A stretch of DNA of 64,000 nt from positions 1,116,001 through 1,180,000 of the forward strand of contig CAWUHX010000077.1 in assembly GCA_963922205.1 (NCBI GenBank), written 5' to 3'. Positions within the stretch are counted from its first letter, which is position 1; each line of letters begins with the position of its first letter. The notes beneath the pieces are model-generated. The model had not been told where the DNA came from. It searched no databases and saw nothing but the letters and a program-made list of their open reading frames with translations. A program made the translations under genes and the position numbers. The stretch is from Romanomermis culicivorax (taxonomy: Eukaryota; Nematoda; Enoplea; Mermithida; Mermithidae). This document shows, piece by piece, positions 21,189 through 33,700 of this stretch.

Positions 21189-24100
21189 ATGAAGTATTTG
21201 TTGCTTTTATGTTCGGTCGTCTTGGGGTATTTGTTCGGCATATATTTCTACCGAATCGGATTTTTGTTGACTCGAAATGCTATTTTAATGAATAGTACTT
21301 GCATCGAAGTACAAGCCGAGATTTCCGAAGCGTGCTGGACCAAAGCATCTTATAAACGATCAATTTTAATAGTCATTGACGCTTTACGTTACGATTTTTT
21401 GATTTGGCACAACGAATCGTCCGATAATTGGCCGGAAGGTTCGCATTTTTACCGCAATAAACTGGCATCTGTACAGGATAAGTTACAACATGAACCGGAA
21501 AAAACAATTTTGTATAAATTTTTGGCCGATCCACCTACAACAACATTGCAAAGGTTGAAAGGATTAACGACCGGCAGTTTGCCAACGTTTATAGGTAATT
21601 AGCGTTAGATTTTGAGAGAAGACTTCCATGTGCATGTACGTAAAAGTATCCACAATTATATCTTTCACCTGGGAAGTAGAATAAAAAACTTTTTTTCAAA
21701 TTTTTTGCTTTTGAATATTTGAAATTAAAATTCGGTGGTTTTTGGTAATTATTTTCTGTTCGCATTTCTTTCGTCTCCAATTCTATCTTTTACCTAGAAT
21801 ATACTGATGATTTTTATTTATTTTAGATGCAGGCTCCAACTTCGCTGGTTCCGCTATCGAAGAAGACAATATTGTCGATCAAATTTTGAAGCAACCAGGC
21901 CGCCGTCTCGTCTTTTTGGGCGACGATACGTGGACGTCGCTTTTTCCAGACCGTTTCTTACGCCAACACGCTTTTCCATCGTTCGATACGACGGATTTAC
22001 ATACAGTCGATAACGGAATATTACAATATTTAGACGAAGAAATCTCCAATCGTACGGATTGGAGCGTTTTGATCGCACATTTTCTAGGTGTTGACCATTG
22101 CGGACACAGATATGGACCAGCGCATCCGGAAATGGAATTGAAATTGACGCAGATGGATATTGTTTTGAGGTATTAACTTTCATAATACCACGATCCGCGA
22201 CTTGAAATATATATATTGAAAAAATTTATATTTTTCTCTCCTGTACTCAGTTTTCCGGCAAATTTGCCTCAGCAGAGCATATCTTGAGGAGATTGAAGAA
22301 ACCTAAATTTGATGTTTTCGAAGTTAACGAAAATTTTGATTTTGTCAATAGGTAATAGCTTCAATCATTAATAAGCAGGAATGTTATGGATAGTTTGTCC
22401 AGCGATACAATTCTGTTTGTTCTTGGCGATCATGGAATGACCGAAACTGGCGATCATGGCGGCGATAGCCTGGACGAAATTTCATCCGGACTTTTTGTTT
22501 ATACGAAACGAAAATTACATGACGAGAAGGAAAACGTACGAGGCAGCGTATCGCAAATTGATTTAGTTCCAACTCTATCGATGTTACTCGATTTTCCCAC
22601 ACCGTTTTCAAACCTAGGCGCCGTTTTGACGGAACTTTTTCCAGATTCGGCCAAAAAATTGCAAGCAGCTCAGACAAATATTTTCCAAGTTATACGGTAC
22701 TTAGAACATTATTTGGCGAATTTTAATGATGATAACTTGCGAGATAGGTGAGTTGGCAGAGCAATATTCTTGCTATAAGAAATTTCTATCACTGAACCAA
22801 AGGTTCAAGAGCCAAAAAATGTTTTAGTGATGGTATTTTTTAGATTTCTGCCTATTCTACGTAATTTCTACGCTCTTGACCCTGAAGAACTTACAATAGA
22901 AAAATCACAGCAATTTGTGCATCGTATTTCGAAATTGTTCGTTGAAACTTGGGCCAAATTCCATACTGGCTGGATGATTCTGGGTTGTTCAACTGTTCTT
23001 GAAACATTCTTCTGGTCTTTGTCGCTCTTGATCGACGATAATTCTAGTATCAGCGGCCGCCGCCTATTTTTGAAATTCATTAAATTTTCTCTATGTTTTT
23101 CGACCATTTTCGCCAGAAATGAAAGTATACCTACGGTGATAACGACAATTCTGTTGGCCGAAATCTTGCTCAGTTTTCACATTTGCTACAACTTTATTTG
23201 TCAAAGTATGATCAAAATGGGTGATTGGAAAATTTTAATTGCGGTTTTTGTAGTCTTTGTACACGGATTATCACAATTTTCAAATAGCTTTATAATCTAC
23301 GACGACTGTCTTTCACGATTTTTATGCGCATCGTTGATTTGGCTAATTTTCGGACAAAATTTTGTCGATACGGACGAAAAGTCGAAAAAAAAGTCGAACG
23401 TTTGGCGGAAACTGCACTTCAAAGCAATGGTTTACGGAATTTCGGCATTATTAATAATTAGAATGACATTCTTGTTTAATCGATGCAGAGAAGAACAATT
23501 GGAATGTTCATCAAGTATTTTTACAGTATCTTTTGTCAGTTTATTGGATACGAATGCCAGAAAGTGGCGAATAGCCGGCTCATCCGCAGTTCTCATTACG
23601 CTTACTTTTCTACCGATTAAGTTTTTACAGAGAAATGGACATTTCCAGTTCGGCGAAACATGTTTTTCGTTATTACTGCAGTTTGGCGTGCCTTTTTGCG
23701 CCATTTCCACGATGTTCACTTGGTTCGGAGATCAATTACCGCATTCTTTGGACAAAAATTTCGATTATTTTTCTCATTTTACGAAATTAGCTCCTTTTTT
23801 CATCTACGGGTTTTTATTCCTTTCAATTTTGACGTTTTTGTACAATCCCTTAATGACGCATGTTCACGTTTTGGAGACAAAGTTTTATAATCCGATCGAA
23901 GCATACAAATATTTGAAAGATCATTGGAACGTTAATAAATCTGAAACTCAAATATTAATCTACGGAGCGGCTACCGTTTTTTCCGGCCCGATTTTCGGTC
24001 AAATTTGGGTATTTTTTTGGTTATTTTTGGCTGTTTTGGGCGACGGTATGGCGGTTAGTTTATTGATGCTATTTTTAGTCATATTTTTAGCGCTAGAATC

Positions 24101-24695
24101 CTGCCAATGTCCGCATTTAGCTGTTATTCTATTCGCCGAACTTTCGACTTGTTTTTATTACGCTTTCGGTCACCAGGCGACTTTTACATCTATACCTTGG
24201 GATGCAGCGTTTCTAGGTATTCAGAATCTTGATTACGAAATTTTCAAAAATATCCAATTGAAGACAATTTTTCAAGCGATTTTAGTTATAGCTAACTTAT
24301 CGGCAGCCAATGTCATAATCGTGCATTGTCTGCCGCTCGTTGAAATTTGGCCTTGTTTCCCAGAAAAATTGGGATTCTTGGCTTTAAGTAGAAAAAGTTC
24401 TTCTCCAGAAGCCGATTGTTTCTCCCACGCGTCGAAAAATTTTCAATGGAAAGTTTTCCGAATTAATCTTATTTTCGTCACTTTACAAGCTTGGAAATTA
24501 ATTTGTATAATAGGCGCATCCATGTTACACAGGCGTCATTTGATGGTTTGGAAAATTTTTGCACCGAAATTTATTTTCGATGGTGTTCTCTTCATTGTCA
24601 CTTGCTCTTTATTGATAATTCAGTATTTATTTATTATGCGATTGTCGATTTGCTTCGCCAAGTTTATGAATAATCTGAAAATGAAAATTTCCTAA
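21189..24695 (+). CDS. GPI ethanolamine phosphate transferase, PIG-O type (4 exons, 989 aa)
   Basis: Exons are 21189-21594, 21827-22169, 22379-22747 and 22844-24695; all junctions are GT-AG and in frame. The enzyme adds ethanolamine phosphate from phosphatidylethanolamine to the third mannose of GPI precursors in the ER, so proteins can be GPI-anchored. An N-terminal membrane segment (residues about 3-28) is followed by the alkaline-phosphatase-like catalytic domain. VIDALRYDF (metal-binding Asp about 64), [20 protein letters not shown] with the nucleophile Thr, [31 protein letters not shown] and [16 protein letters not shown] are all present. The last exon encodes a long C-terminal region with about 12-14 hydrophobic segments. 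Length matches family members (about 1,000-1,100 aa). [11 protein letters not shown] and the PTFIDAGSN junction favour PIG-O over PIG-N or PIG-G. Intact. Confidence 0.93.
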
Positions 24696-24788
24696 ACTGT
24701 CGTTTTTAAAAGTTATTATACGGTAATTTTCCTATTCTTTTTATCATTGCTTGGGTTTTATATCATTTTCATTTGTATTTAGAAAACC
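24696..24788 (+). promoter_or_regulatory. Short intercistronic region with trans-splice-like acceptor
   Basis: Only 93 bp separate the PIG-O stop from the SLC46 ATG. The stretch is U-rich, has no AATAAA that I can see, and ends TTTTCATTTGTATTTAG at 24782, 6 nt before the ATG. This is the layout of a nematode operon, where the downstream gene is released by spliced-leader trans-splicing. Independent promoters cannot be excluded. Confidence 0.5.
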
Positions 24789-27700
24789 ATGGAGCTCGGC
24801 GATATTTTCTCCAAGATGAAGCGGATAAACGTAGAAATTCCGCTTTTTTTCTTCATGATGGCCTCGTTTCTGCATATGACGCAATTTTCGCCGTTTATTT
24901 TCGAAAAAAGTTGCCGAACGTTGAATTTTAATTCGACAATATGCGATAATTCGACGGCTATCCACGACGATACTCGCATCCAAACGTTGGCCAATCTCGT
25001 GTCGTTTTTTTGCAATTTTTGTCAAATTGTGGCGAGTATTCCCGTGACAATTCTGCTCGGTATGTACATATGAAGAACTGAAATCCTAGATTTCAACTGA
25101 AATTCTAGTTTTCAGTCGTTAACTTTCATCAATTTTGATAAGTCGAATCATTTATGTAAGGCATAATAGATATGTTTTTCAACTTTTCAGGCGCCCTAGC
25201 CGATCGTTATAGCCGTAAATGGGCGATGCTGATACCATTTTTGGGCATCATGCTATCCGATTTGAACTACATCTTACAATCACACGAAGAGTTTTGGAAC
25301 GTCCGATACATTATTTTCGCCGACTTCACGTTCGGTTTATTCGGCGGATACCCAGCTTTATTGGCTGGCTTATTTTCTTACGCTTCGACTGAATCTTATT
25401 TGACGGACGACGGTTCAACATTAATCGGCAAAAGAATGGCTATAATGGAAGGGACAATGGGCGTCGGATCGGTGGTCGGTTTCCTGCTGTGTTTGCCTTT
25501 AAATAAATTTTTAGGCTACAAGTAAATAAATAAGTACAGCTTTTATGTCGTATTTTCCCAAGTGTTGCATATTTATATTTCAGATTGTTCTTCTTTTTTC
25601 GCTTCTTGATTCGAATTTTACTGTTTTCGAATCTTTCGATTCGACTAAAAATTCAGTCAATCTCCACTGGTTAATTTTCATAAAACACGTCCTGGATATT
25701 AAAACATTCCGACTTCGAGGAAAAATAACAGACGAAAGTGTGACCATAACTCATCAGTAATTCACAGAAGAATTGTGGAATCCAATAGTAGAAGATAACA
25801 AATTTTGAGAATGCGAAACATTCTTTGGCGACTTCAATTCGTTCTTTGTTTTTCACTGAAGTTTTTCATTTCTAATGTTTCAGTATTTTAGGTCAGTTTT
25901 CGTCGCTGAATTTTTGCTGCATTTGATGGCTTCCTTATACATAATTGCTTGTATAAGACAGTTACAAGTTGCGGAAAAGTAAATTGCGTGACTCTTTCCA
26001 GTACATGACGTTTCCACATATTATTTTTTCCTCTAGGCCAGACGAGGATACGCCAATGCTCAAAAATCCTTACAGTGGAAGGGGAATTTTCGGTATTTTT
26101 TCGAGCTACGTGGGAGGCGCTTTTACGACCACTTGTCGAGCCCGTCCTGGTCATGCAAGGCGAATAATATGGCTAATTTTGCTGTCTTTCTCCGTTTCCC
26201 ACTTGGTTTTCAGTGGTGAGCAAATGAACACTTGATTACGCTGATTCCCAGAAATGTATATAAGTGACTAATTTTCCGAATTTATTTTTCGATAATCTGA
26301 AGAAAGCGCCGGTTCAAATATTCTTTGAAATTTAGAATTTATTGCATTAGAATTGAGTAAATAATTAATTATTTATTTTTTTCAAACGAATTTGATTCAT
26401 TTTTATGGATGAAAATCGAAACTTCTGTCGAACTTTTCGAATTAATCTTAATGCTTCGATTTTGATTCAAAAAATGCAGCCTCTGTAGAGTCGGGTCACC
26501 TTTCAAAATGTTGGGCACCCTGTTGATGCCAATTTCGTGTGGGGAAATCGACATGCAAATCGACGACAGGGACGACCAGCGGCGCAGACATTTGCATAGA
26601 ATGGAGCGCCAAAGAAAGACGAAAAATGAAAGTGAAATCATTCTTCACTTAATATCATTTTATATTATATTCTTGGTACTTTTGCTGGCGTCCCCAAATA
26701 TAACTTTCCCAGCAACTTGTTTTGTTTATGAGTATTTCACTGTGGTGTACCCACATTCGTTTTACATATTTCGTCGGACTTATTGCTTACTATATTCGTT
26801 TATTTGTTTAGATTATTCGCATCGACGAAGGCGGAGGGCCAGAGGCCCAGGCGCCGGCTTACATCAAGTAAGTTTTGGGAAACCCCTTTCGGGTTATACC
26901 CAAGTAAGTTTATCCCTGAGGGGATTCCTTGTCTCATCTAGGAGACTGCGGAGGTCTTTGGTAAGGCCCCCGTATTTGGAACAAAGTTTATCTTTGTTGT
27001 TGTAGGTCTGGGGACAAACGGACTGTTGCACAGATCACCGAGGCTTAGCCAAGGTATCAGTTCTAACAGGTCAGTTCAGACCCAATCTTTTCTTACGCCT
27101 CTTAAGGAAAGACCTGCACAACAAGTGGTGGCTTTTAACTCCTTACCACGGAACTTCGTAGTCAGACTAGGAGAAAAGAAAATCCTCCAGGTTTCTACAG
27201 AAAGTTAGCAGGATTTAAAATGCCTAACGAAAGGATACCGAGAGGTAATACTTTACGTAGATCACCACCCAGAGTGGCGAGTGCTGGGAATCTAGTCAAT
27301 TTGGGAGACGGAGATCAGCAACGGCATGCTGCTCCGGACCCAGTGATCCCAGATCAAACTCCCGCGAGGGGTCAACCATTGCAACAAAATGCAATGCATT
27401 TTACGCCTCAAGATGCAGGCGTACCAATTGACCGACCACCAGCGATTGCCATCAATCCGCAGGAGGCAGGCCCGGCGAATCCGAACCCAGACGCCGATGG
27501 ACCGCCGCAGCCAAATTTCAAAAGGTCACCGCCGCCAAAGGTCGAATTAGCAGGACCAAAAAGGGACGTCGTTACGCCCGAAATTCGACCAAATTTCGAA
27601 GAAAGGGACCCCGAAATCGATCAAAGATTAGAGAGGATTCCCCAGGAACAAGAGCGATTCCAACCGCAGGAAAGAGCTCCCGAGATGTCCAATCAAGAGT

Positions 27701-30700
27701 TGGCGACGCAGCTACGCGAGTTGAAAGGGACCGTCGAAGCCTTGTTTGACATAATCGCGAATGCCGCCACAGAGGACAACAAAATGGAAGCCGACAGGCG
27801 CCGACAGGAGCCGGATAGACAGGTTAGACCATGCAATAGGGGTGCAGAAAGAGACAACCGTCTCGCTGCTGAAATAAATGCAGGCGCAGGGCCTAGTAAT
27901 AGGCCTGATATTGATGAAGGGCAAAGGCTTAACTTTGAGCCCAAAAGTTGGAGAGGTCCAGCTAGAGATCTTCGATTCGAAGGAGCTGAGCAATCGGCAG
28001 ACTTCAGGAATCAAAGTCAGATAGCTCCGCAGCATCCAACTTTAACTAGAGTGGTCTATGATGGTAGAGAAAATATAGTTGATCCAAATACCCTTAGACC
28101 AGATCAATTGGCATGTTTCCCATATAGGGATTACAGGTTTGACAAAGACAATATGCCATCATATCAAGGAGGTGTACCACCTCAACGAGATCCAAATAGG
28201 GTTATGCTGCAATCCTTGAACTCTGATCTTGATCCAGTATTAACAGCAGCTTATGATCAGAGGGAAGTGCCATCAAATAATTTGGCACAAGAGATTGTAG
28301 TCAGGAATATCGTTAAAGGTGTGTTACCCAAACTTTTAGATGAGGGTATGGTAAATCAGCAGGTGCTTAGCTTTTTAACAGCACTTGAAGGGGAATTCCG
28401 TAGGGATACACCCGAATCAGCTAAATATGAAGCACTGCTGAGGCTTTCTAAGGGTAGACCGAAGGCTGTTGCAGGAGACAACATGACCTATAGGGAGGCC
28501 AGGAGAGCCATTATTAATGTCTTTGCACCTGAGTGCAACCTGGAAATGTTAACCAGGGAGTTGTTTGAGATCCAACAAAGACCCAATGAACAGGCCGTAG
28601 AGTTTTTAAAAAGGGTCAGTATATTAGTGGAACTAGTTAAAGGTGATTTAGACTATCAGTCTAAACAGAGACTGATTATTGATACCTTTATTTACAAGAG
28701 TGATCCTACATTTCAGTCTGAACTGAAAAATTCAAAGCATACCTTTAGAACCTGGTATGATCTTGCAGTAGAGGTTCATGATATTGAACGTAGGTACAAA
28801 AATGCCTTTCAGAGATATGGACCCAAGGGTACACAACAGGATCCTATAGTAATTAATGAAGTAGGTATGCCTAGTGGGCATGATCCTGAAATTGCCGTAG
28901 TTGCTAGGAACCAGTCAGAAGGATATCAACAAGGCCAGAGGCAAAGGTTTCGGCAACCATATCAAACTGTAGGTAATCAGGTACAGGCCCAAACCCAAAG
29001 GTCAAGGAGTGATTCTCCTGAGATAGAGGAGATTCCAGTTCGGGAGGCCCCTAGGGCTCAGACCGAAAAAGGTAAGAAGGAATCTCTTCTATTGAAAATC
29101 TCAAAAGAGATGGTACAACTGGTCGAAAGGTTCGACCAACTCCAGCAAAAGGTTGATAACAGGCAAACGGAAAATCGGTCTGATGTGGCCATACCTAGTA
29201 CAAGTCAGGGAGGTCAAGTTTCCCGAGATCCGACTAAGCCATGGTGTGAGTTCCACAAGAACATAACACATAATACTGCAGACTGCAGGACATTGAGAGT
29301 ATTGTCCGAGCGCAGGAGCAGAGGTAGAGCCAGCTTCCCTACCTTCAACAGGGGAGGCTTCAACACTTTTGCGAGAGGTAACTACAGAGGTAGAGGAGGT
29401 TACCCAAATGCCAACTTTAATAGCAGAGGTAGAGGTGCGTATAATGTAGGCTATTCGGGTCATCAGGATAGCCAGGAGAGTTATTTACAGAACTCCGATT
29501 ACAATGAGTTCCTGGAGTTCAAAAGGCAAAAGGAGCTGCAGAAGCAGTTCCAGCAGATGCAGCAATACCAACAGCAAGCTGCATTACAGCATCCTCAGCC
29601 TCCTCAGGCGATTATGGGTCCGACTCAGACTCTCCAACAAGGTCAATTCACAAATCAGCCACCTCAGAAGGATTATTCGAGTGTTATGGTTGCAAGGCAA
29701 TCTCAAATGAGTCCTTTAGGTGAAGCAAATCAGAGAGTGAGTTGCCCAAATGTTGTATTAGGTAGTATTGTGCAAATGAATGCAATTGCACCACAACCTG
29801 TAGTACCATCAATACAAGTAATAAGGAGAGGCACACCAGCTAGTCCTCAGGAACAACATTTGCTGGATACGTACCCCAGAACAGCCCCATTCCACATTGA
29901 GGTTGTTATAGGAGGTCGTAAGACAATGGCTTTAATTGACACAGGAGCTCAGTGCACTGTCATGTCGGCTAAGTTTCTGAAGGAAACTTTGGGCCCAGAT
30001 TATACTGAATATCCCAGGATATTAAATGTCACTGTAGCCAATGGTAAGACAGTCCAAGCCCATGGGTATATCCAATTTAGGATGGATACATTGTGTGGAC
30101 AGTTCCCCGTAAAAGCAATTGTAATTTCTGAAGCAGGTGAAAATGTCATTGTAGGGACAGACTTTTTGGCTCATCCTCAGGTAGGGGCCATAATAGATTT
30201 CAGGAATAGGACGATGACGCTCAACAACCGTCAACAACGGATATACGTGACGCCGGACCAGCCCCAATCGAATTGTGGAGAGGTCATGACCACGAGCGCC
30301 GCGGAATCCACGATGAGCGCCGCCGACCAATACCAGCCGAAGATTTGCCTGCTAAAGGTTTCGGTACCAGTGGTGAGTGTGAATCCCATCTACTTACCTA
30401 GTGGTACTGATATACTTCTGAGAGCAAAGCTTTGGGATAAGGTAGGCGAAAATCGCCTTAATGGAATCATAATAGAGTCTGAAGACAATGAAGAAAGGTT
30501 CCACATTGATAGTACCATAGTAGATGGTACAAAAGATGATTTTGTTGTTATGGTATCCAACAACACAGGATCAGGATGCCATTTGAAAAGAAATCAAATA
30601 ATTGGCCATACTAATTCAGTGTTGTGTGATACTGATAACCAAGATCAACTTAAGGGGAAGATAGTTGAGGATTTGGAGAAGCTGCAAACTTGTGCAGTCC

Positions 30701-33700
30701 AGGCTAGACCTGATTCGACTCTAGTGGATGAGAAAGAGTTCAAGGAAGCCTTGTACAATATGCTAGCTAAATCCAACATACCATCTGAACAATTGGAACA
30801 AGCTTTACGGTGTCTCGCAAAATATAGAGACGTGTTCAGCTTGCCCAGTGATCCTCCAACTACTACACCCTATTTGACCTGTAAAATAAATACAGGGGAT
30901 GCAGCACCTGTGGCAAAAAGGTACCACAGGACTGCCATAAATTTACGGCCACATGTTCGTGAGCATGTGCAAGATATGCTCAAGAAGGGTGTAATTGAGC
31001 CATCAAAGTCGCCTTGGGCAGCTCCATTATTCCTTGTAGGTAAAAAGGATGGTACCAAGCGACCAGTAGTGGACTTTAGGGGTATAAATGACGTTACCAA
31101 GGATGATAAGTATACCATTCCTAGAATGGATGACTATCTAGACTGTTTAGGTAAAGCCAAATTTTATACTACCCTAGATCTCAAATCAGGATATTGGCAA
31201 GTGCCAATGGATGAAGAAAGCAAGGAGAAAACTGCTTTCATATGCCAAGAAGGGCTTTATCAATTTAAAGTCATGCCCTTTGGCCTAAAAAATGCGCCAG
31301 CCGAATTCCAGCGTATGATGGAAAGAGTTTTGCATCCATATGTTTGGAAAATCTGTCTAGTTTATATAGACGATATAATTGTGTTCTCAAATACGTTTGA
31401 GGAGCACCTAGTTAATCTAGAGCTAGTCCTGCAAGCTCTAAGAAAGGCTCATTTGACCTTGAAGCCGGAGAAGTGTGAATTCCTGCCTGAGAGAGTTCAT
31501 TTTTTAGGACATATCTTAAATTCGGATGGAGTTTCCCCAGATCCGAAAAAGGTCAAAGCTATAAACGATTTCCCATTCCCAGAGTCTAAACGTAAACTGC
31601 AAAGGTTCTTAGGTATGTTGCAGTGGTGTAAAAAATTCATACCGGGTTTGGCTAAACACGCCGAACCGTTGTACAAACTAACTGGGAAGAACGGTGTTTG
31701 GGAAGTCACGGAGGTTCACCATCAGGCTTTTAGGAGCCTGAAAGAAGCACTATTGTCTGTGCCATTCCTTAGGTATCCGGTTTTGGACGGGTCTGCGGAC
31801 TTTGTCCTTCAGACAGATGCCAGCGGAACGGCACTAGGAGCAGTCCTTTACCAGGAGACTAACTCAGACCGCTGGGTAATTGCTTATAATAGCAGAATTT
31901 TAAAGGCGGATGAGAAAAAGTGGTCAGCCACGGAAAGGGAGTGCTTGGCAATTGTGTATGGCTTGAAGTTATACAAGCACTACTTAGTGGGTCATAAGGT
32001 GATCATAAGAACTGATCACAAACCTTTGTTGTCAATGAAGGTTAACGCCATGACCAATGGTAAGTTGAAGAGATGGTACTCGTTCATCTCTCAGTTCAAC
32101 CATAAACTAGAGTATGTGCCTGGAAAACAAAATGCCATGGCAGACTTTTTGTCCAGGATGGATGAACCAGACGATCAAGCGGAAAAGATACCGCCAAAAT
32201 GGGAACATATGTTCTCAGAGGATAAACGAGAGTCCAAAAATCTGAAAGATCTTGAGGCACAGCTTATTGAGAAAAAACATCTCAATTTGGTGAAGAGATT
32301 CAGAATTCTGACAGATCGGAATCCTGAAGACGGTACTCCGCTACATCCGGAGCCAAAAGGTAAGAAGAATCAGAGGACTGATATGAGTCCGAGATTCACT
32401 CAAATTTATCCAGAAGATTCTGAGGGTGATCCAGAATCAAACTCGCCTGCAGACTTGATAAATGCCGTAACTACAAGGAGCATGGCGAAAGAAGCGGACA
32501 AGAATAATCAGGCTCAGATCCAGCCTGACGGCAATCAGGTCAAAGATAAGGTAAGTAGGGGAAACCAGGACAAAGGTAAGGAAAAAAGAGTAACCTGGTT
32601 ATACCCAGAAAAGGAACAAGAGTTTACTTTGGCAGACCCAAAGGAGAATGAATTACCAAAAGGGCTAATTAGAGATGATCTCATGGCCCTCTTGCAGAGA
32701 AAAGATGAGGTACTACGACCATACTTTGATAGATTGGGTCCGAATGGGACAACCAAGTATCATAGTGGATTTTATATCCAAAATGAAGTGTTATACCGCG
32801 AAGCCGGACAGGGATCGGATGATCAGGTGGTCGTCCCATCCTGCCTTAGGGACAATACTTTGCACCAGTACCACGGTGCCGTAATGATGACTCATCAGGG
32901 GTTCAAAAGGACCCTTGCTATGATCAAAAAACGGTTCTGGTGGCCAGGAATTGAAAAGGATGTCAGGCACTGGATCAAGTTTTGTCCAGTTTGTCAAATG
33001 GCTAATCAGGGAAACACAGAAATTCCGCCACTGATACCAATTATTCCACAAGGTCCTTTTGACATAGTATCAGTGGATATCGTGGGTATTTCTCCACTCA
33101 GTGAGAAGAGACCGTATGTCATAGTCTTTCAAGACTATTTTACAAAGTGGGTTGAAGCTGAACTGATCCCGGATCAGTCAGCTAGCACCGTTGTAGATAC
33201 CTTTCTACAAGCTATTGTATTCAGGCACGGGACTCCACGGAGACTACTCAGCGATAGAGGAGGTTGTTTTACCTCAGATCTAATGAAGGAGATCTGCAAG
33301 TTATCGGAGTGTCAAAAAATTTTTACAACAGCCTACCACCCACAAGGAAATGGTATGGTAGAAAGGTTTAATCAGACACTCATTAAACAGCTCAGAAAGG
33401 TGGCCATCGAGGAAAAAGATAACTGGCCAAGATACTTGAGAGCCGTGGTGTTTGCATATAATGCCACACCACATGCAGCCACGGGGCAATCCCCATTTTC
33501 GTTGCTTAGAGGGCACGAGGCAACCTTCGGGTTAAACTTATCGAAAGCGTACGATATTGTAATGCCGGACAGCAATGCTGAGGCATACAAATTTGTGTTG
33601 ACAAATCATTTAGTCAACCTTTACGAGGATATTGCCAAAAATATCCAGAGTGCTGCCGAAAAATCGAAGAAATACTTCGATAAAAAATCCAAGCAAAATG

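Noticed and set aside
26480-26508. Possible extra SLC46 exon just before the 5' LTR
   Set aside because: The acceptor GCAG at about 26480 leads to the wrong phase after exon 4. The acceptor at 41212 joins in frame and continues directly into TM8 sequence.
26508-27005. A 165-codon ORF with a hydrophobic segment in both LTRs of the young element (26508 and 40572)
   Set aside because: The ATG of the 5' copy is formed partly by the flanking base, the ORF overlaps the promoter, splice sites and R region of the LTR, and identity between LTRs is expected from recency alone.
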